In this document: in pieces, positions 35,794 through 43,708 of the stretch
Position numbering within the stretch: the stretch's first letter is position 1
How the letters are laid out: every line of letters begins with the position of its first letter
NCBI RefSeq assembly: GCF_900107045.1
Contig: NZ_FNON01000001.1
Location: 124,001-188,000, forward strand
Length of the DNA: 64,000 nt
From: Amycolatopsis xylanica
Lineage (GTDB): Bacteria; Actinomycetota; Actinomycetes; Mycobacteriales; Pseudonocardiaceae
Direction: 5' to 3'
Notes under the pieces: model-generated
What the model was told of the DNA's origin: nothing
The model's input: the letters and a program-made list of their open reading frames with translations, nothing else
The model's database searches: none
Program-made: the position numbers and the translations under genes

Positions 35794-36489
35794 CTAGCGC
35801 TCTAGGAGGTGGTGGCGCTTCGCCGCTTCGACGATGTCGTGGTTGAGCTGCTGGAGGAATTCGGCTGCCTTGCCCAGCCTGATGCCCGCCGGGGTCTCGG
35901 CGCCGAGTGCTTCGGACGCTTCGCGGCTGGCGGCGGCCAGCGTCGCGTTGCGCTCGGCGCTCGCCAGCATCGAGCGGTACCAGAGGTCGTCGTCGAGGAC
36001 GTAGCGGTCGCGGCGCTCGTCGTGTTCACGCCGGATCAGCTGCTGATCTTCGAGGTAGGCGACCGCCTTGGACACCGACGCCGGGCTGACGCGCAGGCGC
36101 CTGGCCAGGTCGGCGGCGGTGAGGCTGCCGGTGTCGGTGGTGTAGAGCGAGGCGAGCACCCTGGTCGGCATCCGCGGAAGCCCGGCCTGTACCAGCATTT
36201 CGGTGAACCGCGCCTCGAGCCGCCGCACCGTCTCGGGGTCGCGGCCGCCGGTGTCGTCGGCGATCGGCTCGGGCGGGCCGGCCTGGTTGGCCCGGCGTGC
36301 GCGCCGCGTGGTCGCCTGCTGGGCCCGATGTGCTTGGTAGGCGTTGGGTCCGCCGTTGCGGGCCACCTCGCGGGTGATGGTCGAGGTCGGGCGGGCCAGG
36401 CTCTTGGCGATCTCGTTGAAGCTGAGCCCGCGTGCCAGCCCGGTGGCGATGAGCTGGCGGTCCTGGCGGGTGAGTCTTCCTCCTGGCAT
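35794..36489 (-). CDS. Regulator: IS30-type HTH fused to MarR/GbsR-like winged helix
   Basis: A 231-aa protein. Residues ~5-60 (RLTRQDRQLIATGLARGLSF, TSTITREVARNGGPNAY) are a helix-turn-helix like the N-terminus of IS30 transposases. Residues ~85-200 form a winged helix of the MarR/GbsR type (LTAADLARRLRVSPASVSKA, VAYLEDQQLIRREHDERRDR). Two DNA-binding heads in one chain are unusual. ATG at 36489 is chosen as the start of the conserved region; an upstream in-frame ATG would lie in the operator. It is divergent from the serine hydrolase gene, with a palindrome between them that is the natural operator for autoregulation. Confidence 0.78.
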   Translation of the reverse strand: MPGGRLTRQDRQLIATGLARGLSFNEIAKSLARPTSTITREVARNGGPNAYQAHRAQQATTRRARRANQAGPPEPIADDTGGRDPETVRRLEARFTEMLVQAGLPRMPTRVLASLYTTDTGSLTAADLARRLRVSPASVSKAVAYLEDQQLIRREHDERRDRYVLDDDLWYRSMLASAERNATLAAASREASEALGAETPAGIRLGKAAEFLQQLNHDIVEAAKRHHLLER

Positions 36490-36521
36490 GGGATCAGTGT
36501 AAGCGTTAAGCAATAGTCCAT

Positions 36522-36562
36522 TGCAACACCGTGTTGCATTACCTCGCATTCTCATTGCAATG
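36522..36562. promoter_or_regulatory. Palindromic operator pair between divergent regulator and serine hydrolase genes
   Basis: TGCAACACCGTGTTGCA (36522-36538) is a palindrome mismatched only at its centre. A second palindrome, CATTGCAATG, lies at 36553-36562. Both share the TTGCAA core and are in the AT-rich divergent region just upstream of the IS30-HTH/MarR regulator. The likeliest ligand is that regulator. Confidence 0.6.
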
Positions 36563-36678
36563 ATTCAGCGAATTTACCAGCTGTGTTCCGGGTTTGTGAA
36601 GCCGTTCATGTTGTTGGAAAAGCAACCTCGCCTGTAGCGTTTCTCGTAGGGGAAAACCACAGGAAATGGGGATCAACA

Positions 36679-37737
36679 ATGAAGAACTCCGTCATGCGGG
36701 TACTCGACGGCGCGGTCGCCGACGGCGGTGTGCCCGGCATTCTCGCCGAAATCCACCATGGCCAGGACCGCTGGTTCGGCACTGCCGGTGTCGCCGACAT
36801 CGAGACCGGCGCACGTCGCGAGGCCGGGCACCGGTTCCGGATCGGCAGCACCACCAAGACCTTCGTGGCCACGGTCGTGCTGCAGCTGGCGGGCGAGGGT
36901 GAACTGAGCCTCGACGACACCGTGGCGACGTGGCTGCCGGGCCTGATCGGCGACGAGATCACCGTCCGGCAGTTGCTCAACCACACCAGCGGCCTCTTCA
37001 ACTACGTGCTGGCTCCCGCGCTGATCGCGACCTACACGGGGCTCGCGTTCCTCGAGCACCGCTTCGACAGCATCAAGCCGGAGCGGCTGGTGGAGATCGC
37101 GATGTCGCATCCGGCCGACTTCGCGCCCGGCACGGCGTGGGGCTATTCCAATACCAACTACGTGGTGGCCGGGCTGCTCATCGAGCGGGTGACCGGGGCG
37201 TCGCTGGCCGACGAGATCTCGCGGCGCGTTCTGCGGCCGCTCGGGCTCACCGGGACTTCCGTGCCGGTCGGCGACGACGCGTCGATTGCGGGGCCGCACA
37301 GCAGGCACTACTCCAAGCTCTACCTGCCCGACATCGACGGGCGTGACGTGACCGAGCTGAACCCGTCGTGGGCCCGCGGGGCAGGCGACATGATCTCCAC
37401 CGCCGCCGACCTCGGCGTGTTCTTCCGCGAGCTGCTCGGTGGGGGCTTGCTGAAACCGGCCGAGCAGCAGGAGATGTTCACGACCGTGGCGACCGGGGAC
37501 AAGTGGATCCCGAATACCGGCTACGGCCTCGGGGTCGCTTCCGTGCGGCTGGCCCGCGGCACCGAGGTCTGGGGCATGGGCGGCGCCATCCACGGGTCGT
37601 GGTCGTACAGCTTCGGCACCCGCGACGGCTCGCGGCTGGTCGTGGTCAACGTGAACGGTGACTGGGCGGCGGGTGGCAGGCCGGATCCGATCGGCGTGTT
37701 CACCGATCTGCTGGAGGCGGAGTTCGCGTCGGAGTGA
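36679..37737 (+). CDS. Serine hydrolase (beta-lactamase/D-Ala-D-Ala carboxypeptidase family)
   Basis: A 352-aa class C beta-lactamase-fold hydrolase with the SxxK nucleophile STTK (57-60), the YSN motif in WGYSNTNY (about 153-160) and an HxG-type third element in GAIHGSW near residue 305. There is no obvious signal peptide, so it may be cytoplasmic, like esterase members of the family. ATG 36679 starts the conserved N-terminus. The gene is divergent from the double-HTH regulator, which probably controls it. The 3' end overlaps the response regulator gene on the other strand by 38 bases. Confidence 0.88.
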   Translation: MKNSVMRVLDGAVADGGVPGILAEIHHGQDRWFGTAGVADIETGARREAGHRFRIGSTTKTFVATVVLQLAGEGELSLDDTVATWLPGLIGDEITVRQLLNHTSGLFNYVLAPALIATYTGLAFLEHRFDSIKPERLVEIAMSHPADFAPGTAWGYSNTNYVVAGLLIERVTGASLADEISRRVLRPLGLTGTSVPVGDDASIAGPHSRHYSKLYLPDIDGRDVTELNPSWARGAGDMISTAADLGVFFRELLGGGLLKPAEQQEMFTTVATGDKWIPNTGYGLGVASVRLARGTEVWGMGGAIHGSWSYSFGTRDGSRLVVVNVNGDWAAGGRPDPIGVFTDLLEAEFASE

Positions 37738-38404
37738 GGCCGGCGTTCCCGGCCGGGCTGATCAAGCCGGTCTCGTACGCGACGACGACGGCCTGCACGC
37801 GGTCGCGGAGCCCGAGTTTGGCGAGGATGCGCGCGACGTGGGTTTTCACGGTCGCTTCGGAGAGGTGGAGCCGGGCGGCGAGCTCGGAGTTGCTGAGGCC
37901 TTGGGCGAGCAGGCGCAGCACTTCGAGCTCGCGCGGGGTCAGCGCGGACAGGTCACGGTGGACCGGCGCGGCGGCGGGCTCGGTGCGGGCGAAGCGTTCG
38001 ACGAGGCGGCGGGTGATGGCCGGCGCGAGCAGCGCGTCGCCCGAGCGGACCAGGCGGACGGCGGCGACCAGGTGCTCGGGGGTGACGTCCTTGAGCAGGA
38101 AGCCGCTGGCTCCCGCCGCCAGCGCGGCGTAGACGTAGTGGTCGAGGTCGAAGGTGGTCAGCATGAGCACGCGGGGTTCGTGCTCGCCGCCGGTGAGGAT
38201 GCGGCGGGTGGCTTCGAGGCCGTCGAGCCCCGGCATGCGGATGTCCATCAGCACCACGTCAGGGCGGGTGCGGCGGACCGCGTCGACGGCCTCGGCCCCG
38301 GTGCTCGCCTCGGCCACCACGTCGATGCCGTCGGCGGTCAGGATCATCCGGAAGCCGGTGCGGACCAGCGCCTGGTCGTCGGCGACCACCACGCGCGGAG
38401 TCAC
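37700..38404 (-). CDS. NarL/FixJ-type response regulator
   Basis: A 234-aa two-component regulator. The receiver has the acidic pair DD at 9-10, phosphoacceptor Asp54 (VVLMDIRMPG) and the conserved Lys in FLLKDV. The LuxR-type HTH follows (LTPRELEVLRLLAQGLSNSE, SEATVKTHVARILAKL). The GTG start overlaps the histidine kinase stop (GTGA), so the pair is translationally coupled. Targets are unknown, though the adjacent secreted hydrolase and transport-type genes are candidates. Confidence 0.93.
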   Translation of the reverse strand: MTPRVVVADDQALVRTGFRMILTADGIDVVAEASTGAEAVDAVRRTRPDVVLMDIRMPGLDGLEATRRILTGGEHEPRVLMLTTFDLDHYVYAALAAGASGFLLKDVTPEHLVAAVRLVRSGDALLAPAITRRLVERFARTEPAAAPVHRDLSALTPRELEVLRLLAQGLSNSELAARLHLSEATVKTHVARILAKLGLRDRVQAVVVAYETGLISPAGNAGLTPTRTPPPADR

Positions 38405-39618
38405 AGTGCCTCCAAGGGGATCAGCGCGGTGACACGGTAGCCCTCGTGCGCCCGAGGCCCGCTGCGGAGCGTTCCGCCGTACAGCGCGAGGCGCTCGCGC
38501 AGGCCGATCAGCCCGCGCCCGGCGCCGGTGACGGCGGCCGCCGCGTCGCCGCCGGTGTCGGTGACCTCGACCTTGAGCCGGTCGGCGCCGTAGTCGACGG
38601 TCACCGTCGCCTTCGCTCCCGTCGCGTGCTTGACCGTGTTGGTCAGCGCCTCCTGGACCACCCGATACGCGGCCAGCTCGACGCCGGACGCGAGCGGACG
38701 CGGTTCACCCGCGACCGTCAGCTCGACCGGCAGCCCGGTCTCGCGCACACGGCCGACCAGCGCCGCGACCTGGTCGAGTCCCGGCTGCGGGGCGAGTTCG
38801 GCGGTGGCCGTGCCGTCGGCGGCGAGCAGGCCCATGACGTGGCGCAGCTCGGCCATCGCCGCCCGGCCCGCGGCCTCGACCGCGAGCAGGGCCTCGCGAG
38901 CCTGCTCGGGAGAAGCGTCCATGACCTTCCTGGCCGCGCCGGCCTGGATGACCATCATGCTGACGTTGTGCGTCACCACGTCGTGCAGCTCGCGGGCGAT
39001 GCGGGTGCGTTCGAGCTCGGCCGCGCGGCGAACCGCGTCCGCCCGCTCACGCTCCACAGTGGACAGACGGCTGCGGCTCTCGTCCGTGCGGACGCGCCAC
39101 GATCGCACCCCGTACGCCGCCCCGACCGCCAGGAACACGACCAGCAGCGGGACGTACTGCGTGGGGACCGTGGGCACCGGGGTGTCGTCCGTGACCACGT
39201 CGACCACGAGCACCAGCACGGCGAGGCTCGCCAGCGTCGGCATCCGGTACGGGCTGTACGCGGCCGCGCTGTACGCCGCGACGACCCCGGCGTAGAAGGT
39301 GAGCCTCGGCGTGTCCGGCGGGGTCACCAGTATCGCGGCGAGCACCAGCCAGAGCACGGCCAGCGGATACCGGCGGCGGAACATCAGCGGCACCGTGCCA
39401 GCCAGTCCGACGGCGATCAGCGGGATCCAGTCACCCGGCGCGAGCGGGCTCACTCGCCGGGGCGGGCTGATCAGGCCGAGCAGGTTGTCGAGTGTGTAGT
39501 GGACCGCCATCGCGGCCAGCACGAGCGCGAACACCACGTCGAAGAGCCTGCCGCGCCAAGTCAGCCTCGGCGGCTGACCGGCGGGCCTCATCCACTCCCT
39601 GAGCCGCGCGTTCGTCAC
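38401..39618 (-). CDS. Membrane sensor histidine kinase (NarL-partner, HisKA_3)
   Basis: A ~405-aa kinase with five or six N-terminal helices (about 25-165) and no large extracellular domain. The HisKA_3 H-box is ARELHDVVTHNVSMMVIQAG (His about 210), followed by the HATPase N-box YRVVQEALTNTVKHA and G-box GRGLIGLRERL. GTG at 39618 is chosen because the conserved region begins near it; an in-frame ATG at 39654 would add 12 residues. Coupled to the response regulator downstream. Kinases of this architecture often sense membrane or cell-wall stress. Confidence 0.9.
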   Translation of the reverse strand: MTNARLREWMRPAGQPPRLTWRGRLFDVVFALVLAAMAVHYTLDNLLGLISPPRRVSPLAPGDWIPLIAVGLAGTVPLMFRRRYPLAVLWLVLAAILVTPPDTPRLTFYAGVVAAYSAAAYSPYRMPTLASLAVLVLVVDVVTDDTPVPTVPTQYVPLLVVFLAVGAAYGVRSWRVRTDESRSRLSTVERERADAVRRAAELERTRIARELHDVVTHNVSMMVIQAGAARKVMDASPEQAREALLAVEAAGRAAMAELRHVMGLLAADGTATAELAPQPGLDQVAALVGRVRETGLPVELTVAGEPRPLASGVELAAYRVVQEALTNTVKHATGAKATVTVDYGADRLKVEVTDTGGDAAAAVTGAGRGLIGLRERLALYGGTLRSGPRAHEGYRVTALIPLEAL

Positions 39619-39771
39619 CGGCCCATTCTCGCGGAGCGCACGACGCTCAGGCATCCATCGCCGGACTACACCGCGCGGATGACGGCGTAGCCCAAGATGG
39701 CCCGGCCGACCGACGCGCCCGGTTCCCGCCCGCCCCTAGCGTCGAACACCTCATCGACCAGGGGAGACTCC

Positions 39772-40908
39772 ATGCGAAAACCCATACTGGCCGCCGTGGC
39801 CGGATTGCTGGCCATCGTGACGTCCACCTCGGTGGCGGAAGCCGCGCAAACGCCGTACCTGCCCAAGCCGACCGGGCACTACCCCGTCGGCAACACCTCG
39901 CTGTATCTCAAGGACACCTCCCGTCCTGATCCCTGGGTTCCCGAAGCGCACGCGCGGGAACTCATGGTCACCTTGTGGTACCCGGCGCTGCCTCTCGACG
40001 GGCACCGGGCGCAGTACATGACGCCCCGTGAGTCGGAGCTGTTCCTGGCCGACGGGGGCATCACCACCGTGCCGCCCGACATACTGAGCAAGACCAGGAC
40101 CAACGCCGTCAGCGATGCGAAACCGTGGGGAGGCAAGCACAGTCTCCCTCTGGTGGTGCTCTCGCCGGGCTACACGAAGCCCCGCGCGACGCTCTCCTCG
40201 CTCGCCGAGGACCTGGCCAGCCACGGCTACGTGGTGGCCGCGATCGGGCACACCTACGAGAACGCGGCGACCGAGTTCCCCGACGGCCGGGTCGTGACCT
40301 GCGCCTCCTGCGAAGTGCTCCACGATCTGGCGTTCTGGGCGAAGCTCGACGCGGGACGCGCCGCTGACACCTCCTTCGTGCTCGACGAACTGACCGGTCC
40401 GCACCCGCCGTGGCCCGGTGCCCGGCTGATCGACCCGGCCCGCATCGCGATGGCAGGCCATTCCGCGGGTGGCTCTGCCGCCGTCACCACCATGGTCACG
40501 GACGCCCGGGTACGCGCCGGCGTCGACATCGACGGCACCACCAACACCCCGATCCCCGACAGCGGCCTGTCCCGGCCGTTCCTGTTCCTGGGCAGGGCGT
40601 CGCAGTACACGCCGGGCCTGCCGAGCCCGGTCATCACCTGGGAACGCGACTGGCGGCACCTGACCGGCTGGAAGCGCTGGCTCGTCGTGGACGGCCCGGT
40701 GCACGCGTCGTTCACCGACGTCGGCCTGCTCGCCGAGCAGTTCGGCATCGACTTCGGCGCCACCCTGTCCGCCGCGCGCACCTCGGAGATCACCCGCGCC
40801 TACGTCGGGGCGTTCTTCGACCTGCACCTGCGCCATGACCGGGAACCGTTGCTGGACAAGCCATCCCAGCGCTACCCCGAGGTCGCGTTCTGCGATCCCG
40901 CTGCTTAG
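39772..40908 (+). CDS. Secreted PAF-acetylhydrolase-like alpha/beta hydrolase
   Basis: A 378-aa exported hydrolase. The signal peptide is about 1-25 (cleavage near AEAAQT). The nucleophile elbow is GHSAGGSAA (about 230-238); the region SPGYTKPRATLSSLAEDLAS and a C-terminal VHASFTD (His) complete the triad picture. Lipase members such as platelet-activating-factor acetylhydrolases look like this. The ATG has GGGGAGA seven bases upstream. It is convergent with the epoxide hydrolase gene, overlapping by 4 bases. The substrate is probably a short-chain ester or phospholipid. Confidence 0.85.
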   Translation: MRKPILAAVAGLLAIVTSTSVAEAAQTPYLPKPTGHYPVGNTSLYLKDTSRPDPWVPEAHARELMVTLWYPALPLDGHRAQYMTPRESELFLADGGITTVPPDILSKTRTNAVSDAKPWGGKHSLPLVVLSPGYTKPRATLSSLAEDLASHGYVVAAIGHTYENAATEFPDGRVVTCASCEVLHDLAFWAKLDAGRAADTSFVLDELTGPHPPWPGARLIDPARIAMAGHSAGGSAAVTTMVTDARVRAGVDIDGTTNTPIPDSGLSRPFLFLGRASQYTPGLPSPVITWERDWRHLTGWKRWLVVDGPVHASFTDVGLLAEQFGIDFGATLSAARTSEITRAYVGAFFDLHLRHDREPLLDKPSQRYPEVAFCDPAA

Positions 40909-42038
40909 CGGACGAGCCGGAAAAAGGCACGCACCTCCTCGACGAACAACTCGGGCTGCTCGAACGCGGCGAAGTGCCCGCCGCGTCCGGGCTCGCCCCA
41001 GTGACGGATGTCGGTGTACCGCTTGGCCGCCCAGCGCCGCGAGGGCCGCGGCATCTCCTTCGGGAAGATCGAACAGCCGCTCGGCACGTCCACCGTGTCC
41101 TCGGTGGACCGCGAGAACCACTCACCGACCTCACGGAAACTCTCCCAGTACAACCGGGCCGACGAGGTCGCCGTGCCGGTCAGCCAGTACAGCGTGATGT
41201 CGTCGAGCAGCTCGTCCCAGGTGAGTACCCGGTCCAGCTCGCCGTCGGTCCACGACCGGAACTTCTCGACGATCCACGCGGCGAGACCGGCAGGCGAGTC
41301 GTTCAGCGCGTAGCCGACCGTCTGGGGCTTGGTCGTCATCTGCTCGGCGTAGCCCGACTCGTGCCGCTCCGCGTGCCGCAGATCGGCGAGCGCTTGCCGT
41401 TCGGCGTCGGTGAGATCGTCGAGCGTCGCCGGGTCGGGTGCGGCGATCGGCGGCATCACATGGATCCCCGCGAGATGGGCGCCGTCCTGCTGGCCCAGGC
41501 TCGTGGTGACGCTGGTGCCCCAATCGCTGCCCTGCGCGCCATAGCGCTCATAACCCAGGCGCGCCATCAATTCCGCCCACGCGCGGGCGATCCGCTGCAC
41601 TGACCATCCCGGCTCGCCGGGACGATCGCTGAAGCCGTACCCGGGCAGCGACGGGCACACCACATGGAACGCGTCGGCGGGGTCGGGCGGGTCGCTCAGC
41701 GACGGGATCACCTTCTCGAATTCGAGCACCGAACCCGGCCAGCCATGCGTGAGCACGAGCGGCAGGGCGTTCGGATGCGGCGAGCGCACATGGATGAAGT
41801 GGACACCGAGCCCGTCTATGTCCGTGCGGAACTGCGGCAGCGCGTTGAGCCTTCGCTCGGTCGCCCGCCAGTCGTAGCCGGTGGCCCAGTACGCGCACAG
41901 CTCGCGCAAGTACGCCAAGGGAACGCCTTGCGACCAGTCACCGACGGGCTCGGCATCGGGCCAGCGGGTGCGGTGCAGACGGTCGCGGAGGTCGGTCAGC
42001 TGCTCGTCGGGAAACCCGATCCTGAATGAAGTGATCAT
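40905..42038 (-). CDS. Epoxide hydrolase (EHN-domain alpha/beta hydrolase)
   Basis: A 377-aa enzyme of the juvenile-hormone/microsomal epoxide hydrolase type. The N-terminal EHN segment (FPDEQLTDLRDRLHRTRWPD) is followed by HGWPGS oxyanion motif (about 97-102), nucleophile Asp in GAQGSDWGTSV (about 168-178) and a C-terminal GGHFAAFEQP containing the catalytic His. It opens epoxides to diols. ATG at 42038 was preferred to an upstream frame start because it begins the conserved segment. No export signal is present. Confidence 0.88.
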   Translation of the reverse strand: MITSFRIGFPDEQLTDLRDRLHRTRWPDAEPVGDWSQGVPLAYLRELCAYWATGYDWRATERRLNALPQFRTDIDGLGVHFIHVRSPHPNALPLVLTHGWPGSVLEFEKVIPSLSDPPDPADAFHVVCPSLPGYGFSDRPGEPGWSVQRIARAWAELMARLGYERYGAQGSDWGTSVTTSLGQQDGAHLAGIHVMPPIAAPDPATLDDLTDAERQALADLRHAERHESGYAEQMTTKPQTVGYALNDSPAGLAAWIVEKFRSWTDGELDRVLTWDELLDDITLYWLTGTATSSARLYWESFREVGEWFSRSTEDTVDVPSGCSIFPKEMPRPSRRWAAKRYTDIRHWGEPGRGGHFAAFEQPELFVEEVRAFFRLVR

Positions 42039-42097
42039 GTCACCGAAGCTAGCATCGGGCACCGACAGTTTTAGCTCTGGTCCACTATGGACAGTGC

Positions 42098-42277
42098 TTA
42101 ACGCCGACGTCGCCTGAAGGATTTGCGTGAGGTGGCGACGCCCGCCATGTGCAGCGCGATGCAGAGCAGCCCGGCGGTGATGAGGGTGGTGCCGGTGATC
42201 ACCTGACCGAAAGCCAGATCGGCCAGCTGGAGCAGCAACGCGATCCCGAACAGCACCGCGGCGACGATGGCGAGCAT
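42098..42277 (-). CDS. Small membrane peptide with a polyarginine tail (59 aa)
   Basis: A 59-residue frame with ATG at 42277 and TAA at 42098. GAGGA sits six bases before the ATG. Two hydrophobic helices (MLAIVAAVLFGIALLLQ and ITGTTLITAGLLCIAL) are followed by a basic tail SRKSFRRRRR. The pattern, ribosome site and codon use support a real gene. Similar tiny proteins are frequent in actinomycetes without known function; the tail would lie on the cytoplasmic face. Confidence 0.65.
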   Translation of the reverse strand: MLAIVAAVLFGIALLLQLADLAFGQVITGTTLITAGLLCIALHMAGVATSRKSFRRRRR

Positions 42278-42398
42278 ACGGTCCTCGCTCTCGAAGAGGG
42301 GCCTGTCACTCTATCCCGGCGGTGATGCGTCCGCATGATGGATCTGTTCGCAGGCAAGGGATCTTGACCCGAGACGGGCACTTTCCGGGGCCCGGGTA

Positions 42399-42507
42399 AT
42401 GAGGGCCTCCTTCACCCAACGCGGGCTGTATGAGGGGAGCCTTCATCACGTATGGCTGGATGAAGGGAGCCTTCATCCAGCCCAGAGTGGATGAGGGGAG
42501 CCTTCAT
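42399..42507. repeat. Four-copy interspersed repeat, ~31-bp period
   Basis: Copies of ATGARGGGAGCCTTCAT start at 42430, 42460 and 42491, with a degenerate fourth copy (ATGAGGGCCTCCTTCAC) at 42399. Each is itself a near-palindrome; the copy at 42460 sits within TGGATGAAGG-GAG-CCTTCATCCA, a perfect 10-bp stem. Spacers are 13-14 bases and unrelated. Confidence 0.8.
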
Positions 42508-42535
42508 ACGGCGAGGGCCCGAACATGGCATGAAA

Positions 42536-42570
42536 GGAGGAATCTGGACGTTGAGCGGCCAGATTCCTCC
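42536..42570. repeat. 12-bp perfect hairpin
   Basis: GGAGGAATCTGG (42536-42547) pairs perfectly with 42559-42570 across an 11-base loop. It lies just after the four-copy repeat; an 11-base loop is also used by the long hairpins at 55194, 55268 and 55561. Confidence 0.7.
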
Positions 42571-42802
42571 ACTCGCGAAGATCGTATGCACGCGAAACTT
42601 GACTTTTGGCCACTCAATGTCCCGAACTCGGCTTTCGCGTGTATGCACGTGCTCGACGACGTCAGCGCTCAGAGCCGCAGCGGCACTCACGACGCCGGGG
42701 GAGGGTTTGGGCTGGTGAGCGGTCGTGCACGCACCGCTACCACCCGGGCGTGCGGTGGCACCCACGCCGCGACCGGGCGCGGCGGCTTGAAAGACTGCGG
42801 GC

Positions 42803-43642
42803 ATGATCCTCGGCTACGTCCTCGCGCTGCTGGCGGCGCTCGCGTCGGGTAGTGGCTCGGTGCTGGAGTCGATCGGCGTGCGGCGGGCGGGCGCGTACGG
42901 GGGCCGGGCGCTCGACCTGGTCAACCTGCGCAACCAGTCGATCTACTTCCTCGGCATCGGGGTGGACCTGGTGGGGTTCGCGTGCGCGGCGGCCGCGTTG
43001 CATCGGCTGCCGTTGTTCTTGGTGCAGTCCGTGCTCGCGTTCAGTGTCGGCGTCACGGCCGTGATCTCGGCGTTCCTGGGCGCCAGGCTGGCGCCGCAGG
43101 GCTGGATGGCGCTCGGGGTCGGCGCGGTCGGGCTGGTGCTGCTGGGGCTGTCCGCGCAGCCGGGGCCCGCGCGGGTGCTGCCGACGCAGTGGCGCTGGGC
43201 GCTGCCCGCCATGGCGATCGTGGTGTTCGCGATCGCGTACTACGTCCGGCGCCATGACCGGCCGTGGGCCGCCCAGGTGCTGGCGTTCGCCACCGGGCTC
43301 GGGTTCAGCGTCGTCGGGGTTTCGGCGCGGACGCTGCACGTGCCCGACGCGAAGTGGCTGCTGCTGGTCGAGCCGTCCGTGTGGGCGATGATCCTGAACG
43401 GGCTCGGCGCGGCCGTGGCGTTCGCGATGGCGTTGCAGAAGGGTGGCGCGACGGCAGCCAACGCGATCATGTTCACCACGAACACCGCGTTGTCGTCGCT
43501 GATCGGGCTGGTCTTCCTCGACGACCGGGTGCGTGACGGATTCGCTTCGTTCACCGTCGCCGGGCTGGTGCTGGCGATGTCCGGCGCGATCGCCACCGCG
43601 CATTACGCCACCCACGCCAAGGCGCTCGTCACGAAAGCTTGA
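42803..43642 (+). CDS. EamA/DMT-like multi-pass membrane protein
   Basis: A 279-aa protein with about ten hydrophobic helices arranged as two five-helix halves (LALLAALASGSGSVLES start of half one; ALPAMAIVVFAIAYYV start of half two), as in drug/metabolite transporters and magnesium-transporter-like NIPA proteins. No soluble domain. The ATG lies 525 bases after the last gene, so it has its own promoter. Its stop is followed by a 23-bp perfect hairpin. The transported compound is unknown. Confidence 0.78.
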   Translation: MILGYVLALLAALASGSGSVLESIGVRRAGAYGGRALDLVNLRNQSIYFLGIGVDLVGFACAAAALHRLPLFLVQSVLAFSVGVTAVISAFLGARLAPQGWMALGVGAVGLVLLGLSAQPGPARVLPTQWRWALPAMAIVVFAIAYYVRRHDRPWAAQVLAFATGLGFSVVGVSARTLHVPDAKWLLLVEPSVWAMILNGLGAAVAFAMALQKGGATAANAIMFTTNTALSSLIGLVFLDDRVRDGFASFTVAGLVLAMSGAIATAHYATHAKALVTKA

Positions 43643-43649
43643 GAAACAG

Positions 43650-43702
43650 GATAAAGCGGGCTTTATCCCGGGAAGAGCGCCCGGGATAAAGCCCGCTTTA
43701 TC
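43650..43702. terminator. Bidirectional terminator, 23-bp perfect stem
   Basis: The arms 43650-43672 and 43680-43702 are perfect inverted repeats with a 7-base loop, between convergent genes (stops at 43642 and 43709). Each arm also contains its own small palindrome ATAAAGC-GG-GCTTTAT, so alternative folds are possible. AT-rich ends pair TTTATC with GATAAA. Confidence 0.85.
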
Positions 43703-43708
43703 TCGCTG

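Larger units (their letters stand above)
42278..42802. other. Repeat-rich intergenic region
   Basis: 525 bases with no supported gene. It holds a four-copy ~31-bp-period repeat (42399-42507), a 12-bp hairpin (42536-42570), and a longer imperfect inverted arrangement in which GTATGCACGCGAAA near 42584 is mirrored by TTTCGCGTGTATGCAC near 42634. Short frames here look like chance. Confidence 0.6.

Noticed and set aside
42399..42507. CRISPR-like array
   Set aside because: Repeats are 17 bases and spacers only 13-14, copies diverge, and no cas gene is nearby.
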